Shown here in pieces: positions 1-8,508 of a stretch of DNA of 64,000 nt. This DNA comes from Ignavibacteriota bacterium. Lineage in GTDB: Bacteria > Bacteroidota > Ignavibacteria > Ignavibacteriales > Melioribacteraceae. The first letter of the stretch is position 1; the number at the start of each line of letters is the position of its first letter. The notes beneath the pieces are model-generated. The model did not search any database. It saw only the letters and a list, made by a program, of their open reading frames with translations, and had not been told where the DNA came from. Made by a program: the position numbers and the translations under genes. The stretch spans positions 3,668,501 to 3,732,500 of the forward strand of contig JADJWT010000001.1 of the NCBI GenBank assembly GCA_016716225.1. The letters are read 5' to 3'.

Positions 1-75
1 CTATTCATAAATAAAATGAAATTTAGCTTTATTTTTATCCTGAAAAGAATTTTTCAAAATAATTTGCTTGCCATT

Positions 76-267
76 TTACAAATTTCGATTCAATACTTCT
101 TGCTTTAATAAATCATATTTTCCCGGAGTCATTCCGCAAGAAAAGAACATCGAACGAATTTCCGCTTCTTTTTTACAATTTGTAAATTTCAAAAATTCTA
201 TCAAATTTTTAAAGGCTAATACATCTTCCTTTAAAATTATTTGTTTTACTTTTAAACAAATATTCAT
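76..267 (-). CDS. hypothetical small protein (63 aa), doubtful
   Basis: I do not recognise this reading frame. It is Lys/Leu/Phe-rich and ends in LLKQEVLNRNL. A longer version begins with TTG at 336, but that codon lies inside a hairpin (311-336), so the internal ATG at 267 is preferred. No Shine-Dalgarno sequence is visible before it. It lies downstream of the isocitrate dehydrogenase gene on the same strand, and an overlapping plus-strand frame looks like a shadow. It could be a real short protein or chance; low confidence. Confidence 0.25.
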   Translation of the reverse strand: MNICLKVKQIILKEDVLAFKNLIEFLKFTNCKKEAEIRSMFFSCGMTPGKYDLLKQEVLNRNL

Positions 268-310
268 TTTTAATATTTGAATTATATTTGGCGTTATACT
301 AATTAATATT

Positions 311-336
311 TTGAATCCGCCAATAGACGGATTCAA
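311..336 (-). terminator. hairpin downstream of icd
   Basis: Perfect 9-bp arms TTGAATCCG / CGGATTCAA with an 8-nt loop, 67 bp past the isocitrate dehydrogenase stop. The tract that follows on the minus strand is AT-rich but has no clean T run, so this is a weak intrinsic terminator or a 3'-end stabilising hairpin. Confidence 0.35.
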
Positions 337-402
337 TAGCTCAATAAAATAAAATTGTAAAATTCTTTAAAATATAAAATGAAGAACAATATCTCCGCTA
401 AA

Positions 403-2631
403 TTAAATAGAATCGATTATTGAATTATATGTTTTACTAGGTCTCATAACATTCATTGTTAATTTTTCATCCGGTAGATAATAACCGCCAATATTTGCAG
501 CTTTTCCTTGAACCGAAATTAATTCTTCAACAATTTTAATTTCATTTTCAAATAAATCTTTCGAAATTTTTTCGAATTTCTGTTTAATTTCCAAATCTGA
601 ATTTTGCTGAGCAAGCGCTTCAGCCCAATACATCGATAAATAAAATGAACTTCCCCTATTATCCATTTCATTTACTTTTCTTGATGGCATTTTCCCGTTT
701 TCTAAATATTTACCAATTGCAATATCAAGAGTTTCAGCAAGGATTTCTGCTTTTTTATTTCCAGATTTTTGTGCAATTGATTCAAGTGACGGAACCAACG
801 CCGAATACTCGCCAAGCGAATCCCATCTCAGATGATTTTCTTTTAATAATTGCTGTACATGTTTTGGAGCTGAGCCACCGGCACCAGTTTCAAAAAGTCC
901 GCCGCCATTTAGCAGTGGAACAATTGATAACATTCTAGCGCTTGTTCCTAATTCCAAAATTGGGAAAAGATCTGTTAAATAATCTCTAAGAACATTTCCC
1001 GTTACAGATATTGTATCCAAACCTTTTCTAGTTCTATCTAGTGTAAATTTCATTGCTTCTTGAGGCTTAAGAATTTTGATGATTAGGTTCTCAGTATTAT
1101 GTTCTGTTAAATAATTTTTAACTTTTTTAATTATTTCACTATCATGACTTCTATTTTCATCCAGCCAAAATACTGCTGGGGTATTTGAAGTTTTTGCTCT
1201 GTTCACGGCTAATTTAACCCAATCTTTTATTGCGGCATCTTTAGTTTGACACATTCTAAAAATATCACCGGATTCAACTTTTTGTTCGAGAAAAACATTT
1301 CCTTCAAAATCAACAACTTGTATTTTTCCATTATTTGAAGCTTGAAAAGTTTTATCATGTGAGCCATATTCTTCCGCTTTTTGTGCCATCAATCCAACAT
1401 TAGAAACAGCTCCCATTGTTGCGGGATCAAACTGACCGTTAACTTTTGCATCTTCAATTATTACGTTATACATTGTTGCATAAGATCTATCCGGAATCAT
1501 AGCAATACAATCTTGAAGTTCATCATTTTTATTCCACATTTTACCGCCGTCCCTTACAACATTAGGCATTGAAGCATCAACAATTACATCATTTGGAACA
1601 TGCAAATTTGTTTTGCCATTTCTGGAATCAACCATTGCCAATTGAGGTTGATACTTATATACTTCATTTATATCATTTTCAATTTCTGTTTTCTTTTCAA
1701 GCGGAAGTTTATTTAATTTTTCTAAAACATCTGTCAATCCGTTATTTACGTTTGCGCCAATTTCTTTTAATGTTTTAGCGTGTTTTTCCAAAGCTGATCT
1801 ATAGTAAACTGAAACTGCATGACCAAACATAATCGGATCAGAAACTTTCATCATTGTTGCTTTTAGGTGAAGTGAAAGTAAAACATTATCTTTATTTGCT
1901 TCTTCAATTTGTTCAGCATAAAATTTTCTTAATGCACTAACATTCATCACCGCTATATCAATAACTTCGCCATTCAACAAAGATAACTTTTCTTTTAGAA
2001 TTTTCGAATTTCCATTTTCATCAATAAATTCAATTTTAACATTTATTGGTTTTTCAATTGTTAATGATCTTTCTGTTTCGAAAAAATCTTTTTCGTTCAT
2101 ATGAGCAACTCGGGTTTTTGAACCGGATTGCGGCCAAGGTTTCATCATTTTATGAGGAAATTTTTGCGCAAACTTTTTTACTGAAGTGGATGCTCTTCTA
2201 TCAGAATTTCCTTCACGTAAAACCGGATTTACTGCTGATCCTAAAACTTTTGAAAATCTTTTTTGAAGCTCTTTTTCTTCATCATTCTTTGGTTCTTCTG
2301 GATAATTTGGAATATTGTAACCTTTTTCTTGCAGTTCTTTTATTGCAGCTTGAAGCTGAGGAATTGAAGCACTTATATTTGGCAATTTAATAATATTTGC
2401 TTCCGGAGTTTTGGCTAGTTCACCAAGCTGGGTTAGGAAATCCGGAATTTTTTGTTCATCCGTTAAATTTTCCGGAAAGTTTGCAATTATTCTTCCGGCT
2501 AAAGAAATATCATTTGTTTCAACTTCAATTCCAGTTCCTTTTGTAAAAGCTTGCACAATTGGAAGTAAGCAATATGTTGCTAAAGCCGGAGCTTCATCAA
2601 TTTTCGTCCAAATTATTTTGTCGTTCGCCAT
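403..2631 (-). CDS. icd: NADP-dependent isocitrate dehydrogenase, monomeric type
   Basis: Oxidatively decarboxylates isocitrate to 2-oxoglutarate with NADP+ in the TCA cycle, in the cytoplasm. At 742 residues it matches the roughly 740-aa monomeric (IDH-II) family rather than the roughly 400-aa dimeric enzyme. Recognisable family segments include NPVLREGNSDRR near residue 140, SLHLKATMMKVSDPIMFGH (isocitrate/metal site region), HVPNDVIVDASMP, and LELGTSARMLSIVPLLNGGG with ETGAGGSAPKHVQQ near the nucleotide site. The start is an ATG (MANDKIIW), with TAGGA about 8 nt upstream. It is transcribed alone, divergent from the CotH-like gene across 220 bp. The assignment is firm. Confidence 0.95.
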   Translation of the reverse strand: MANDKIIWTKIDEAPALATYCLLPIVQAFTKGTGIEVETNDISLAGRIIANFPENLTDEQKIPDFLTQLGELAKTPEANIIKLPNISASIPQLQAAIKELQEKGYNIPNYPEEPKNDEEKELQKRFSKVLGSAVNPVLREGNSDRRASTSVKKFAQKFPHKMMKPWPQSGSKTRVAHMNEKDFFETERSLTIEKPINVKIEFIDENGNSKILKEKLSLLNGEVIDIAVMNVSALRKFYAEQIEEANKDNVLLSLHLKATMMKVSDPIMFGHAVSVYYRSALEKHAKTLKEIGANVNNGLTDVLEKLNKLPLEKKTEIENDINEVYKYQPQLAMVDSRNGKTNLHVPNDVIVDASMPNVVRDGGKMWNKNDELQDCIAMIPDRSYATMYNVIIEDAKVNGQFDPATMGAVSNVGLMAQKAEEYGSHDKTFQASNNGKIQVVDFEGNVFLEQKVESGDIFRMCQTKDAAIKDWVKLAVNRAKTSNTPAVFWLDENRSHDSEIIKKVKNYLTEHNTENLIIKILKPQEAMKFTLDRTRKGLDTISVTGNVLRDYLTDLFPILELGTSARMLSIVPLLNGGGLFETGAGGSAPKHVQQLLKENHLRWDSLGEYSALVPSLESIAQKSGNKKAEILAETLDIAIGKYLENGKMPSRKVNEMDNRGSSFYLSMYWAEALAQQNSDLEIKQKFEKISKDLFENEIKIVEELISVQGKAANIGGYYLPDEKLTMNVMRPSKTYNSIIDSI

Positions 2632-2852
2632 TTAATAATCCTACTAATTATTGAATTGGTTTGATTAAAATTACTTTATATTATAAAATTACACATCTTT
2701 TCAGTGAATTAAAAGTTTGATGAAATTGAAAACGATTCGATAATATATAACGAAAGAAATATCAAAAATTTATTAAAATAATTTTCATTTTTTTGATATA
2801 AAATTTAAAGTAGTTTTACAAATCATTTTCCTAAAATTCTTTGTGATTAAAT

Positions 2853-4490
2853 ATGTCAATTCAATCTAATACCACTATTTGTTTAAAACGAATTATTATC
2901 CTAATAATAATTTTATTTTGTCAAATTAAAATTCATGCTCAAGAAAAAGTCGGCAATTTTTCACCAACGAAAGTAAATTTTACTTCTTCAAATTTGCCAG
3001 TAATTGTTATCAATACTGGTGGAAATGAAATAGTTGATGAAAATAGAATTAATGCAGAAATGGGAATAATTTTTAACGGACCAAATAATAGAAATTATCT
3101 TAGTGATGTATTTAATGATTACGATGGAAATATCGCAATTGAACTACGCGGAAGTTCATCAATGGCATATCCCAAAAAGCAATATAGATTTGAAACTATT
3201 GATTCTATTGGTGAAAACCTAAATGTTTCATTATGCGGATTGCCGAAAGAAAATGATTGGATTTTAAATGGACCATATAATGATAAAACATTAATCAGAA
3301 ATTATCTTGCGTATGGTTTATCAAATAAATTAGGAAGATATGCAAGCAGATCAGTTTTTTGTGAATTGATTCTTAATAATGAATATCAAGGGCTTTATAT
3401 TTTACTTGAAACTGTTAAACGCGATAAAAATAGAATTAACATTTCTGAACTTACCGAAAATGATACTTTAGGCGATGATTTAACCGGTGGTTATATAGTA
3501 AAAATAGATAAAATGGATGGCGAAAATATCGATTTTTGGTATTCTCAGTATGGAACTCCTTATCAATATCATTATCCCAAACCGGATGACATTACAGAAT
3601 TACAAAAAAATTATATCCAAAATTATTTTTTTGATTTTGAAGAAATGATGTTTTCCAATACTTCTAATTATGATGAATTTATTGATGTCGATTCATTTGT
3701 TGATCATTTTATAATTAATGAATTTTGTAAAAATGTTGATGCATATAGATTAAGCTCATATTTATATAAAGATAAGGATAGTAAAAATTCAAAACTTATT
3801 GCAGGTCCAATTTGGGATTTTAACTTAACATTTGGTGATGCATGGAATGAAGAAGATTTGTATAGATCGGATGGCTGGCAAGTAAATTACAGTTATGTTT
3901 ATCCATATGATGGTTTTAGAGTTCCATTTTGGTGGAATAAATTATTTGAACATGATAAATTTGAAGAAAAAATTTCTCTGCGATGGTATAGTTTAAGAGA
4001 AACTACTTTATCATACGATGGTTTATTTGCTACAATTGATAGTCTTGTTTCATTCATAGAAGAAGCAAGGATCAGAAATTTTGAAAAATGGAATGGAGTA
4101 ATAACTTCAAATACATATGAAGAAGAAATAGTAATATTAAAAGGATGGATTGGCAGAAGAATAACATGGATTGAAGAAAATTTACCGAGAATTACAAAAA
4201 TAGAAGAAAATATTAATATTGTAAAAAATGAATTTGAATTGTCACAAAATTATCCAAATCCTTTTAACCCAACAACAATTATAAATTATTCTCTAAAAAA
4301 AGAAGGATTTACAACTTTAAAAGTTTATGATATTCTCGGAAGTGAAATAACAACTTTAGTAAATGAAAATAAATTTGCAGGAAGTTATACAATTGAATTT
4401 GATGGCTCAAATCTTTCCAATGGAGTTTACTTCTACACAATAAACTCCGGTAATTTTCACCAAACAAAAAAAATGATTCTACTTAAATAG
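2853..4490 (+). CDS. CotH-kinase-like secreted protein with T9SS sorting domain
   Basis: A 545-aa exported protein. Residues 1-30 form a signal peptide ending in HAQ. Residues about 90-410 match the CotH family (spore-coat CotH protein kinases): RGSSSMAYPKKQYRFE, the 'DWILNGPYNDKTLIRNYLA' block, YQGLYILLETVKRDKNRI, GGYIVKIDK, and GPIWDFNLTFGDAWN around 318-332, whose D/N residues fit the metal-binding site. Residues about 462-545 are a C-terminal sorting domain with SQNYPNPFNPTT and a terminal KKMILLK, so the protein should leave through type IX secretion. The protein substrate is unknown. Its 3' end is nearly identical in DNA to that of the next gene. Family call firm; kinase activity inferred. 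Confidence 0.85.
   Translation: MSIQSNTTICLKRIIILIIILFCQIKIHAQEKVGNFSPTKVNFTSSNLPVIVINTGGNEIVDENRINAEMGIIFNGPNNRNYLSDVFNDYDGNIAIELRGSSSMAYPKKQYRFETIDSIGENLNVSLCGLPKENDWILNGPYNDKTLIRNYLAYGLSNKLGRYASRSVFCELILNNEYQGLYILLETVKRDKNRINISELTENDTLGDDLTGGYIVKIDKMDGENIDFWYSQYGTPYQYHYPKPDDITELQKNYIQNYFFDFEEMMFSNTSNYDEFIDVDSFVDHFIINEFCKNVDAYRLSSYLYKDKDSKNSKLIAGPIWDFNLTFGDAWNEEDLYRSDGWQVNYSYVYPYDGFRVPFWWNKLFEHDKFEEKISLRWYSLRETTLSYDGLFATIDSLVSFIEEARIRNFEKWNGVITSNTYEEEIVILKGWIGRRITWIEENLPRITKIEENINIVKNEFELSQNYPNPFNPTTIINYSLKKEGFTTLKVYDILGSEITTLVNENKFAGSYTIEFDGSNLSNGVYFYTINSGNFHQTKKMILLK
4238..4488 (+). repeat. copy 1 of a 251-bp direct repeat (T9SS sorting-domain DNA)
   Basis: The last ~251 bp of the CotH-like gene recur 1515 bp downstream with only a handful of substitutions (for example AAAGTTTATG/AAAATTTATG and GTAAATG/GTAAGTG). 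Nearly all synonymous positions are conserved, which indicates recent duplication or gene conversion rather than protein-level convergence. Confidence 0.95.
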
Positions 4491-4508
4491 CTTCAAACAA
4501 ATGGTCAT

Positions 4509-4533
4509 TTTAAATTGACTTTATCAATTTAAA
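4509..4533 (+). terminator. AT-rich hairpin between the two T9SS cargo genes
   Basis: Perfect 10-bp arms TTTAAATTGA / TCAATTTAAA with a 5-nt loop, 18 bp after the stop of the CotH-like gene and followed by TATTTTC. There is only one G-C pair per arm, so terminator strength is doubtful. Confidence 0.3.
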
Positions 4534-4592
4534 TATTTTCAATATTATTATTTTGTATTAATCATCTTTATAATATTAAGATTGAGGTTAAA

Positions 4593-6005
4593 ATGAAAAA
4601 GTCCGTTTTGCTATTTATAATTCTTTCTTTACATATTATTGCTAAAAATGATTCGTTAAGAAATACAAACAATCAATATGACTATGTTATCATTACTCTT
4701 AATAGCTTACTAAATGAATGTGAATCATTCAAATTACATAAACAAAAACATAATAATTTTTCAGTATTAGTAACAACCAATGAGCAAATTTTAAATGAAT
4801 TTTCAAATTACCAAACAGTCCAAGAAAATTTTAGAGACTTCATAAGTTTTACTAAGAATTGGAAATCACCAAACCCAAAATACTTTTTTATTGTAGCTAA
4901 CCTTGATAGCATTCCTAATTTCAAATTTAATTCAATAGATTTCCCAAATTTTAATGATACATCATATTCAGATTTTTATTACGGAATTGATAAGCAAAGT
5001 TCAGATTCAACTAAGTTAAATTTTGCAATTGGAAGACTATCTGCTTCTAATTCGAACGAAGCTATTAATTATTTCAATAAAGTGATTTCTTACGATAATT
5101 TATTAGAGACTCATGAATGGCAAAAAAATACTTTGTTTATAACTGATGACGAACAAAGTGGTAACAATTTTGATGGACAAATATTTGTCAATCTTGCCAA
5201 AAATGTAGCAAATAACTTACCCAATTTTTTAAATAAAGAATTCATTATTCCCATTGATACATCCAAGTATTTTGGAAATAAACAGACTATTATTGAAAAA
5301 ATAACATCCGGTGTTTCAGCAGTTTTTTTTAGTGGGCATGCAAACAATGAAATTTTTACTCATGAATCATTATTTACATATTTAGATATTGAAAAATTAA
5401 ATAATAACTCCATGCCGTTTTTTACTTCATTTCTAAGTGGGCAAGAATTTTCAACAAAAGATCAAAATAGCATGCTTAACAAACTTATCATTTCTGAAAA
5501 TGGTGCTTTAGCGGCAATTAACCCAGTTGGAGCAGTATATGCAAATGAAACTACCGAATATTTGAGTAAGATTTGGGGTGAATTATATAGTGGAATTTCA
5601 ATAGGTGAAATTTTAATAAATAATTCCTACTCTAATTTCAGTTTTAATTTGAAAAGAAAAATCAATATTTTTGGTGATCCATCAATAATATTAACATATG
5701 ATTTCCTAAGTAATATTGATAATCACTATCATTTAATAGAAGCAGAATATTTATTGTCACAAAATTATCCAAATCCTTTTAACCCAACAACAATTATAAA
5801 TTATTCTCTAAAAAAAGAAGGATTTACAACTTTAAAAATTTATGATATTCTCGGAAGTGAAATAACAACTTTAGTAAGTGAAAATAAATTTGCAGGAAGT
5901 TATACAATTGAATTTGATGGCTCAAATCTTTCCAATGGAGTTTACTTCTACACAATAAACTCCGGTAATTTTCATCAAACAAAAAAAATGATTTTAATTA
6001 AATAA
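4593..6005 (+). CDS. gingipain-like (peptidase C25 fold) T9SS cargo lacking the catalytic Cys
   Basis: A 470-aa exported protein with a signal peptide (about 1-18). Residues about 28-370 resemble the C25/gingipain family: YDYVIIT near the start, an 'FAIGRLSASN' strand, FFSGHAN with the expected catalytic His at 249, and NIFGDPSIIL at the end. The segment where active members carry NC(L)NG.F reads TSFLSGQEF here, so Phe280 occupies the nucleophile position. The only Cys in the protein is residue 42. It is therefore probably a non-proteolytic relative, unless my alignment of that loop is wrong. Residues 387-470 form a T9SS sorting domain. A strong GAGG lies before ATG. Confidence 0.75.
   Translation: MKKSVLLFIILSLHIIAKNDSLRNTNNQYDYVIITLNSLLNECESFKLHKQKHNNFSVLVTTNEQILNEFSNYQTVQENFRDFISFTKNWKSPNPKYFFIVANLDSIPNFKFNSIDFPNFNDTSYSDFYYGIDKQSSDSTKLNFAIGRLSASNSNEAINYFNKVISYDNLLETHEWQKNTLFITDDEQSGNNFDGQIFVNLAKNVANNLPNFLNKEFIIPIDTSKYFGNKQTIIEKITSGVSAVFFSGHANNEIFTHESLFTYLDIEKLNNNSMPFFTSFLSGQEFSTKDQNSMLNKLIISENGALAAINPVGAVYANETTEYLSKIWGELYSGISIGEILINNSYSNFSFNLKRKINIFGDPSIILTYDFLSNIDNHYHLIEAEYLLSQNYPNPFNPTTIINYSLKKEGFTTLKIYDILGSEITTLVSENKFAGSYTIEFDGSNLSNGVYFYTINSGNFHQTKKMILIK
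5753..6003 (+). repeat. copy 2 of the 251-bp direct repeat (T9SS sorting-domain DNA)
   Basis: Partner of the copy at 4238-4488, in the same orientation and codon register, encoding residues ~387-469 of the C25-like protein. The similarity starts abruptly at ATTGTCAC and runs to the last codons. The upstream coding sequences of the two genes are unrelated. Confidence 0.95.
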
Positions 6006-6018
6006 GAATATTATAAAA

Positions 6019-7014
6019 CTAATTATTTATAATATCATCAATTTGTTTTAATTCATTTTCACTTAAATTATTTTGACTAATTACATTTACAATTTCAGAA
6101 ATTTGTTCAGGTTTACTCGCACCAATTAAAGCTGAAGTAACAGATTTATTATTTAAAACCCAGCTAATTGACATTTGAGCAAGAGACAGATTTCTATTTA
6201 TTGCAATTTCATTTAGCAATTTTACTTTGTTCATTTTTACTTCGGTTAATTGCTCTTTTTTCAAATAGCCGTATTTTTTCCCAGCTCTAGAATCACTTGG
6301 AATTGAGTCCAAATATCTATTTGTTAAAATTCCTTGTGCTAAGGGTGAAAACGGAATGCAGCCAATTCCCTTTTCATCTAAAACATTTGTCAATCCATTT
6401 TCAATCCATCTATCAAAAATATTATAATTTGGTTGATGAATTAAAAGTGTTGTCCCCATATCTTTCAGAATTTGATAAGCTCTTTGTGTTAATTCAGCAC
6501 TATATTGAGAAACTCCAACATAAAGTGCACGACCGCTTTTTACAATAAAATCTAATGCTCCCATTGTTTCTTCAAGCGGTGTTTCGGGATCCGGACGATG
6601 ATGATAAAAAATATCCACATAATCCAAGCCCATTCTTTTTAAACTCTGATCCAAACTTGCGACTAAATATTTTCTCGAACCAAAATTACCATATGGACCA
6701 GGCCACATATCCCATCCGGCTTTTGTTGAAATAATTAGTTCATCCCTTAAATTTGAAAAATCTTTTTTGAACATTTGACCAAAATTTTCTTCTGCTGAAC
6801 CATATGGAGGACCATAATTATTAGCCAAATCAAAATGTGTAATTCCTAAATTAAAAGCTGTTCTTAACATTTCTCTACTATTTTCAAAATTATCAAAACC
6901 ACCCCAATTGTGCCAAAGCCCTAAAGATATTGCCGGAAGTTTCAATCCGCTTCTTCCGCATCTGTTATATTTCATTTTTTCATATCGGTTTTCATGTGGA
7001 AAATATTGTTTCAT
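6019..7014 (-). CDS. aldo/keto reductase, YghZ (glyceraldehyde-3-phosphate reductase) type
   Basis: NADPH-dependent carbonyl reductase of the AKR superfamily, cytoplasmic. It follows the YghZ/Gpr pattern closely: YNRCGRSGLKLPAISLGLWH, GITHFDLANNYGPPYGSAEEN (Asp and Tyr of the catalytic tetrad), STKAGWDMWPGPYGNFGSRKY (Lys), and YHHRPDPETPLEETM (His). The start is set at ATG 7014 because GAGG lies 9 nt upstream; a TTG at 7029 would overlap that ribosome-binding site. It lies 32 bp after the sigma-54 regulator and may be the last gene of the sensor operon. Physiological substrate unknown. Confidence 0.85.
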   Translation of the reverse strand: MKQYFPHENRYEKMKYNRCGRSGLKLPAISLGLWHNWGGFDNFENSREMLRTAFNLGITHFDLANNYGPPYGSAEENFGQMFKKDFSNLRDELIISTKAGWDMWPGPYGNFGSRKYLVASLDQSLKRMGLDYVDIFYHHRPDPETPLEETMGALDFIVKSGRALYVGVSQYSAELTQRAYQILKDMGTTLLIHQPNYNIFDRWIENGLTNVLDEKGIGCIPFSPLAQGILTNRYLDSIPSDSRAGKKYGYLKKEQLTEVKMNKVKLLNEIAINRNLSLAQMSISWVLNNKSVTSALIGASKPEQISEIVNVISQNNLSENELKQIDDIINN

Positions 7015-7046
7015 TTTAATTATCCTCAAAATTCATTTAAATATAT

Positions 7047-8501
7047 TTATTTTAATCCTAATTCTTTACACATTCTGTAAAAGTTTGATGGAGCCAATCC
7101 TAATTTTTCTGCAGCACTTGAGTCTGAATTAGAAATACTTTTTACATATGAGATGTATTTTACTCTAAATTCTTTTTCAATTTCTTTTAACGGAACAATT
7201 CTATCAAAATTTATGCTGTCTAAATTTCTATTTTCCTTAATAAATCTATGATTTCTTAAAATCATCGGATTGCTTATATCCTTTGCAGTTATATTACCTT
7301 GTGTATTTAATACTAATCTTTGTACAACATTTCTTAATTCTCTAACATTTCCGGGCCACTTATAATTTAACAAAATTTCTTCGGCTTCAAGGTCAAGTTT
7401 TGGCATTGGGATTTCCAAATCATCAGCAAAATATTCAAGGAAATGATAAAACAATTCAAGGATATCTCTACCACGATATTTTAAAGGAACAACATCTATT
7501 GGAACAACATTAAGTCTATAGTATAAATCTTCTCGGAATGATCCCTCGCTTACACAATTTATTATATCTTTATTTGTAGCAGCAATTATTCTAACATTTA
7601 CAGATATTTTATTAGTTCTACCAATTTTTTCTATTTCGCCTTCTTGAATTACACGAAGTAATTTTACTTGAGCAGATAAAGGAAGTTCTGCAACTTCATC
7701 TAAAAAAAGTGTGCCATGATCCGCAATTTCAAAAAGTCCTTGTTTATTTGATGATGCTCCGGTAAATGAACCTTTTTGATAACCGAACAATTCGCTCTCC
7801 AGCAATTCACCGGGGATGCTTCCACAATTTATTGGAACAAAATTTTCATGTTTTCTTTTACTATTTAAATGAATATTCCATGCAACTAATTCTTTACCGG
7901 TTCCGGAATCTCCACTAATTAAAACATTTGCATCACTCATTGCATATTTTTTAATCATGCTTCTTAATTCAATCATTGGAGTTGATTCACCAATAATTTT
8001 TTTCGATTCAAGTAAGGACTCAATATTTTTGTTTAATCTTGTATCTGATTTACTTTTCTGTTTCTCTAATTTTTTCTTTTCATAAGCATTAAAAATGCTC
8101 AAAATAAAATCCGTTGGCTGATAAATATATTCTTCAATATTCCCCGGAAATTTTGTACAATACCAATATGCTCCCGATTTTATAAGGCTGTTAGCAAAAT
8201 TATAATCCGTTATGTTAATTGTCATTTTTGTAATTACAATTATTTGAATAAACCGATCACATTCTTTAATTTTTTGAATTAATTCTTCACCTTTCCACCC
8301 GCCGGAAATTTGATAATCAAGAATAACAACGTCAAATCGATCCGGAAATTCTTTAATGTATTCAATTGCAGCTTTGCCGTTAGAAACTACTTTATCAACA
8401 AATAATCTATTTTCATAATATCGCAAAGTATTTTTAACTCTCTTAACATCAAATTCTTCATCTTCAACAAGCAAAATATTTATCTTTGGTTTTTCCGACA
8501 T
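7047..8501 (-). CDS. sigma-54-dependent response regulator (NtrC/AtoC family)
   Basis: A 484-aa transcription activator. The receiver domain spans residues 7-130, with phospho-acceptor D62 in VVILDYQ, acidic D14/E15 and K117. The AAA+ sigma-54 activation domain spans about 170-400: Walker A GDSGTGKE (197-204), the sigma-54-contacting loop GSFTGA (244-249, a variant of GAFTGA), Walker B GTLFLDEV (263-270) and arginine finger FREDLYYRLN. A Fis-type helix-turn-helix lies at 455-482. It starts 7 bp after the kinase gene, its expected partner. Sigma-54-like promoters with shared upstream palindromes occur before the mannan genes (for example 17033-17116), which makes it the likely activator of that locus (inference). 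Confidence 0.92.
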   Translation of the reverse strand: MSEKPKINILLVEDEEFDVKRVKNTLRYYENRLFVDKVVSNGKAAIEYIKEFPDRFDVVILDYQISGGWKGEELIQKIKECDRFIQIIVITKMTINITDYNFANSLIKSGAYWYCTKFPGNIEEYIYQPTDFILSIFNAYEKKKLEKQKSKSDTRLNKNIESLLESKKIIGESTPMIELRSMIKKYAMSDANVLISGDSGTGKELVAWNIHLNSKRKHENFVPINCGSIPGELLESELFGYQKGSFTGASSNKQGLFEIADHGTLFLDEVAELPLSAQVKLLRVIQEGEIEKIGRTNKISVNVRIIAATNKDIINCVSEGSFREDLYYRLNVVPIDVVPLKYRGRDILELFYHFLEYFADDLEIPMPKLDLEAEEILLNYKWPGNVRELRNVVQRLVLNTQGNITAKDISNPMILRNHRFIKENRNLDSINFDRIVPLKEIEKEFRVKYISYVKSISNSDSSAAEKLGLAPSNFYRMCKELGLK

Positions 8502-8508
8502 TCATTCC

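Noticed and set aside
1..75. End of a truncated gene at the left edge on the minus strand
   Set aside because: The short open stretch down to the TAG at 1-3 is preceded by an in-frame stop at 76-78 and contains no start codon.
68..280. 70-codon plus-strand open frame at the left edge
   Set aside because: Phe/Asn/Lys-rich translation of AT-rich DNA, no ribosome-binding site, and overlapped by a slightly better minus-strand candidate.
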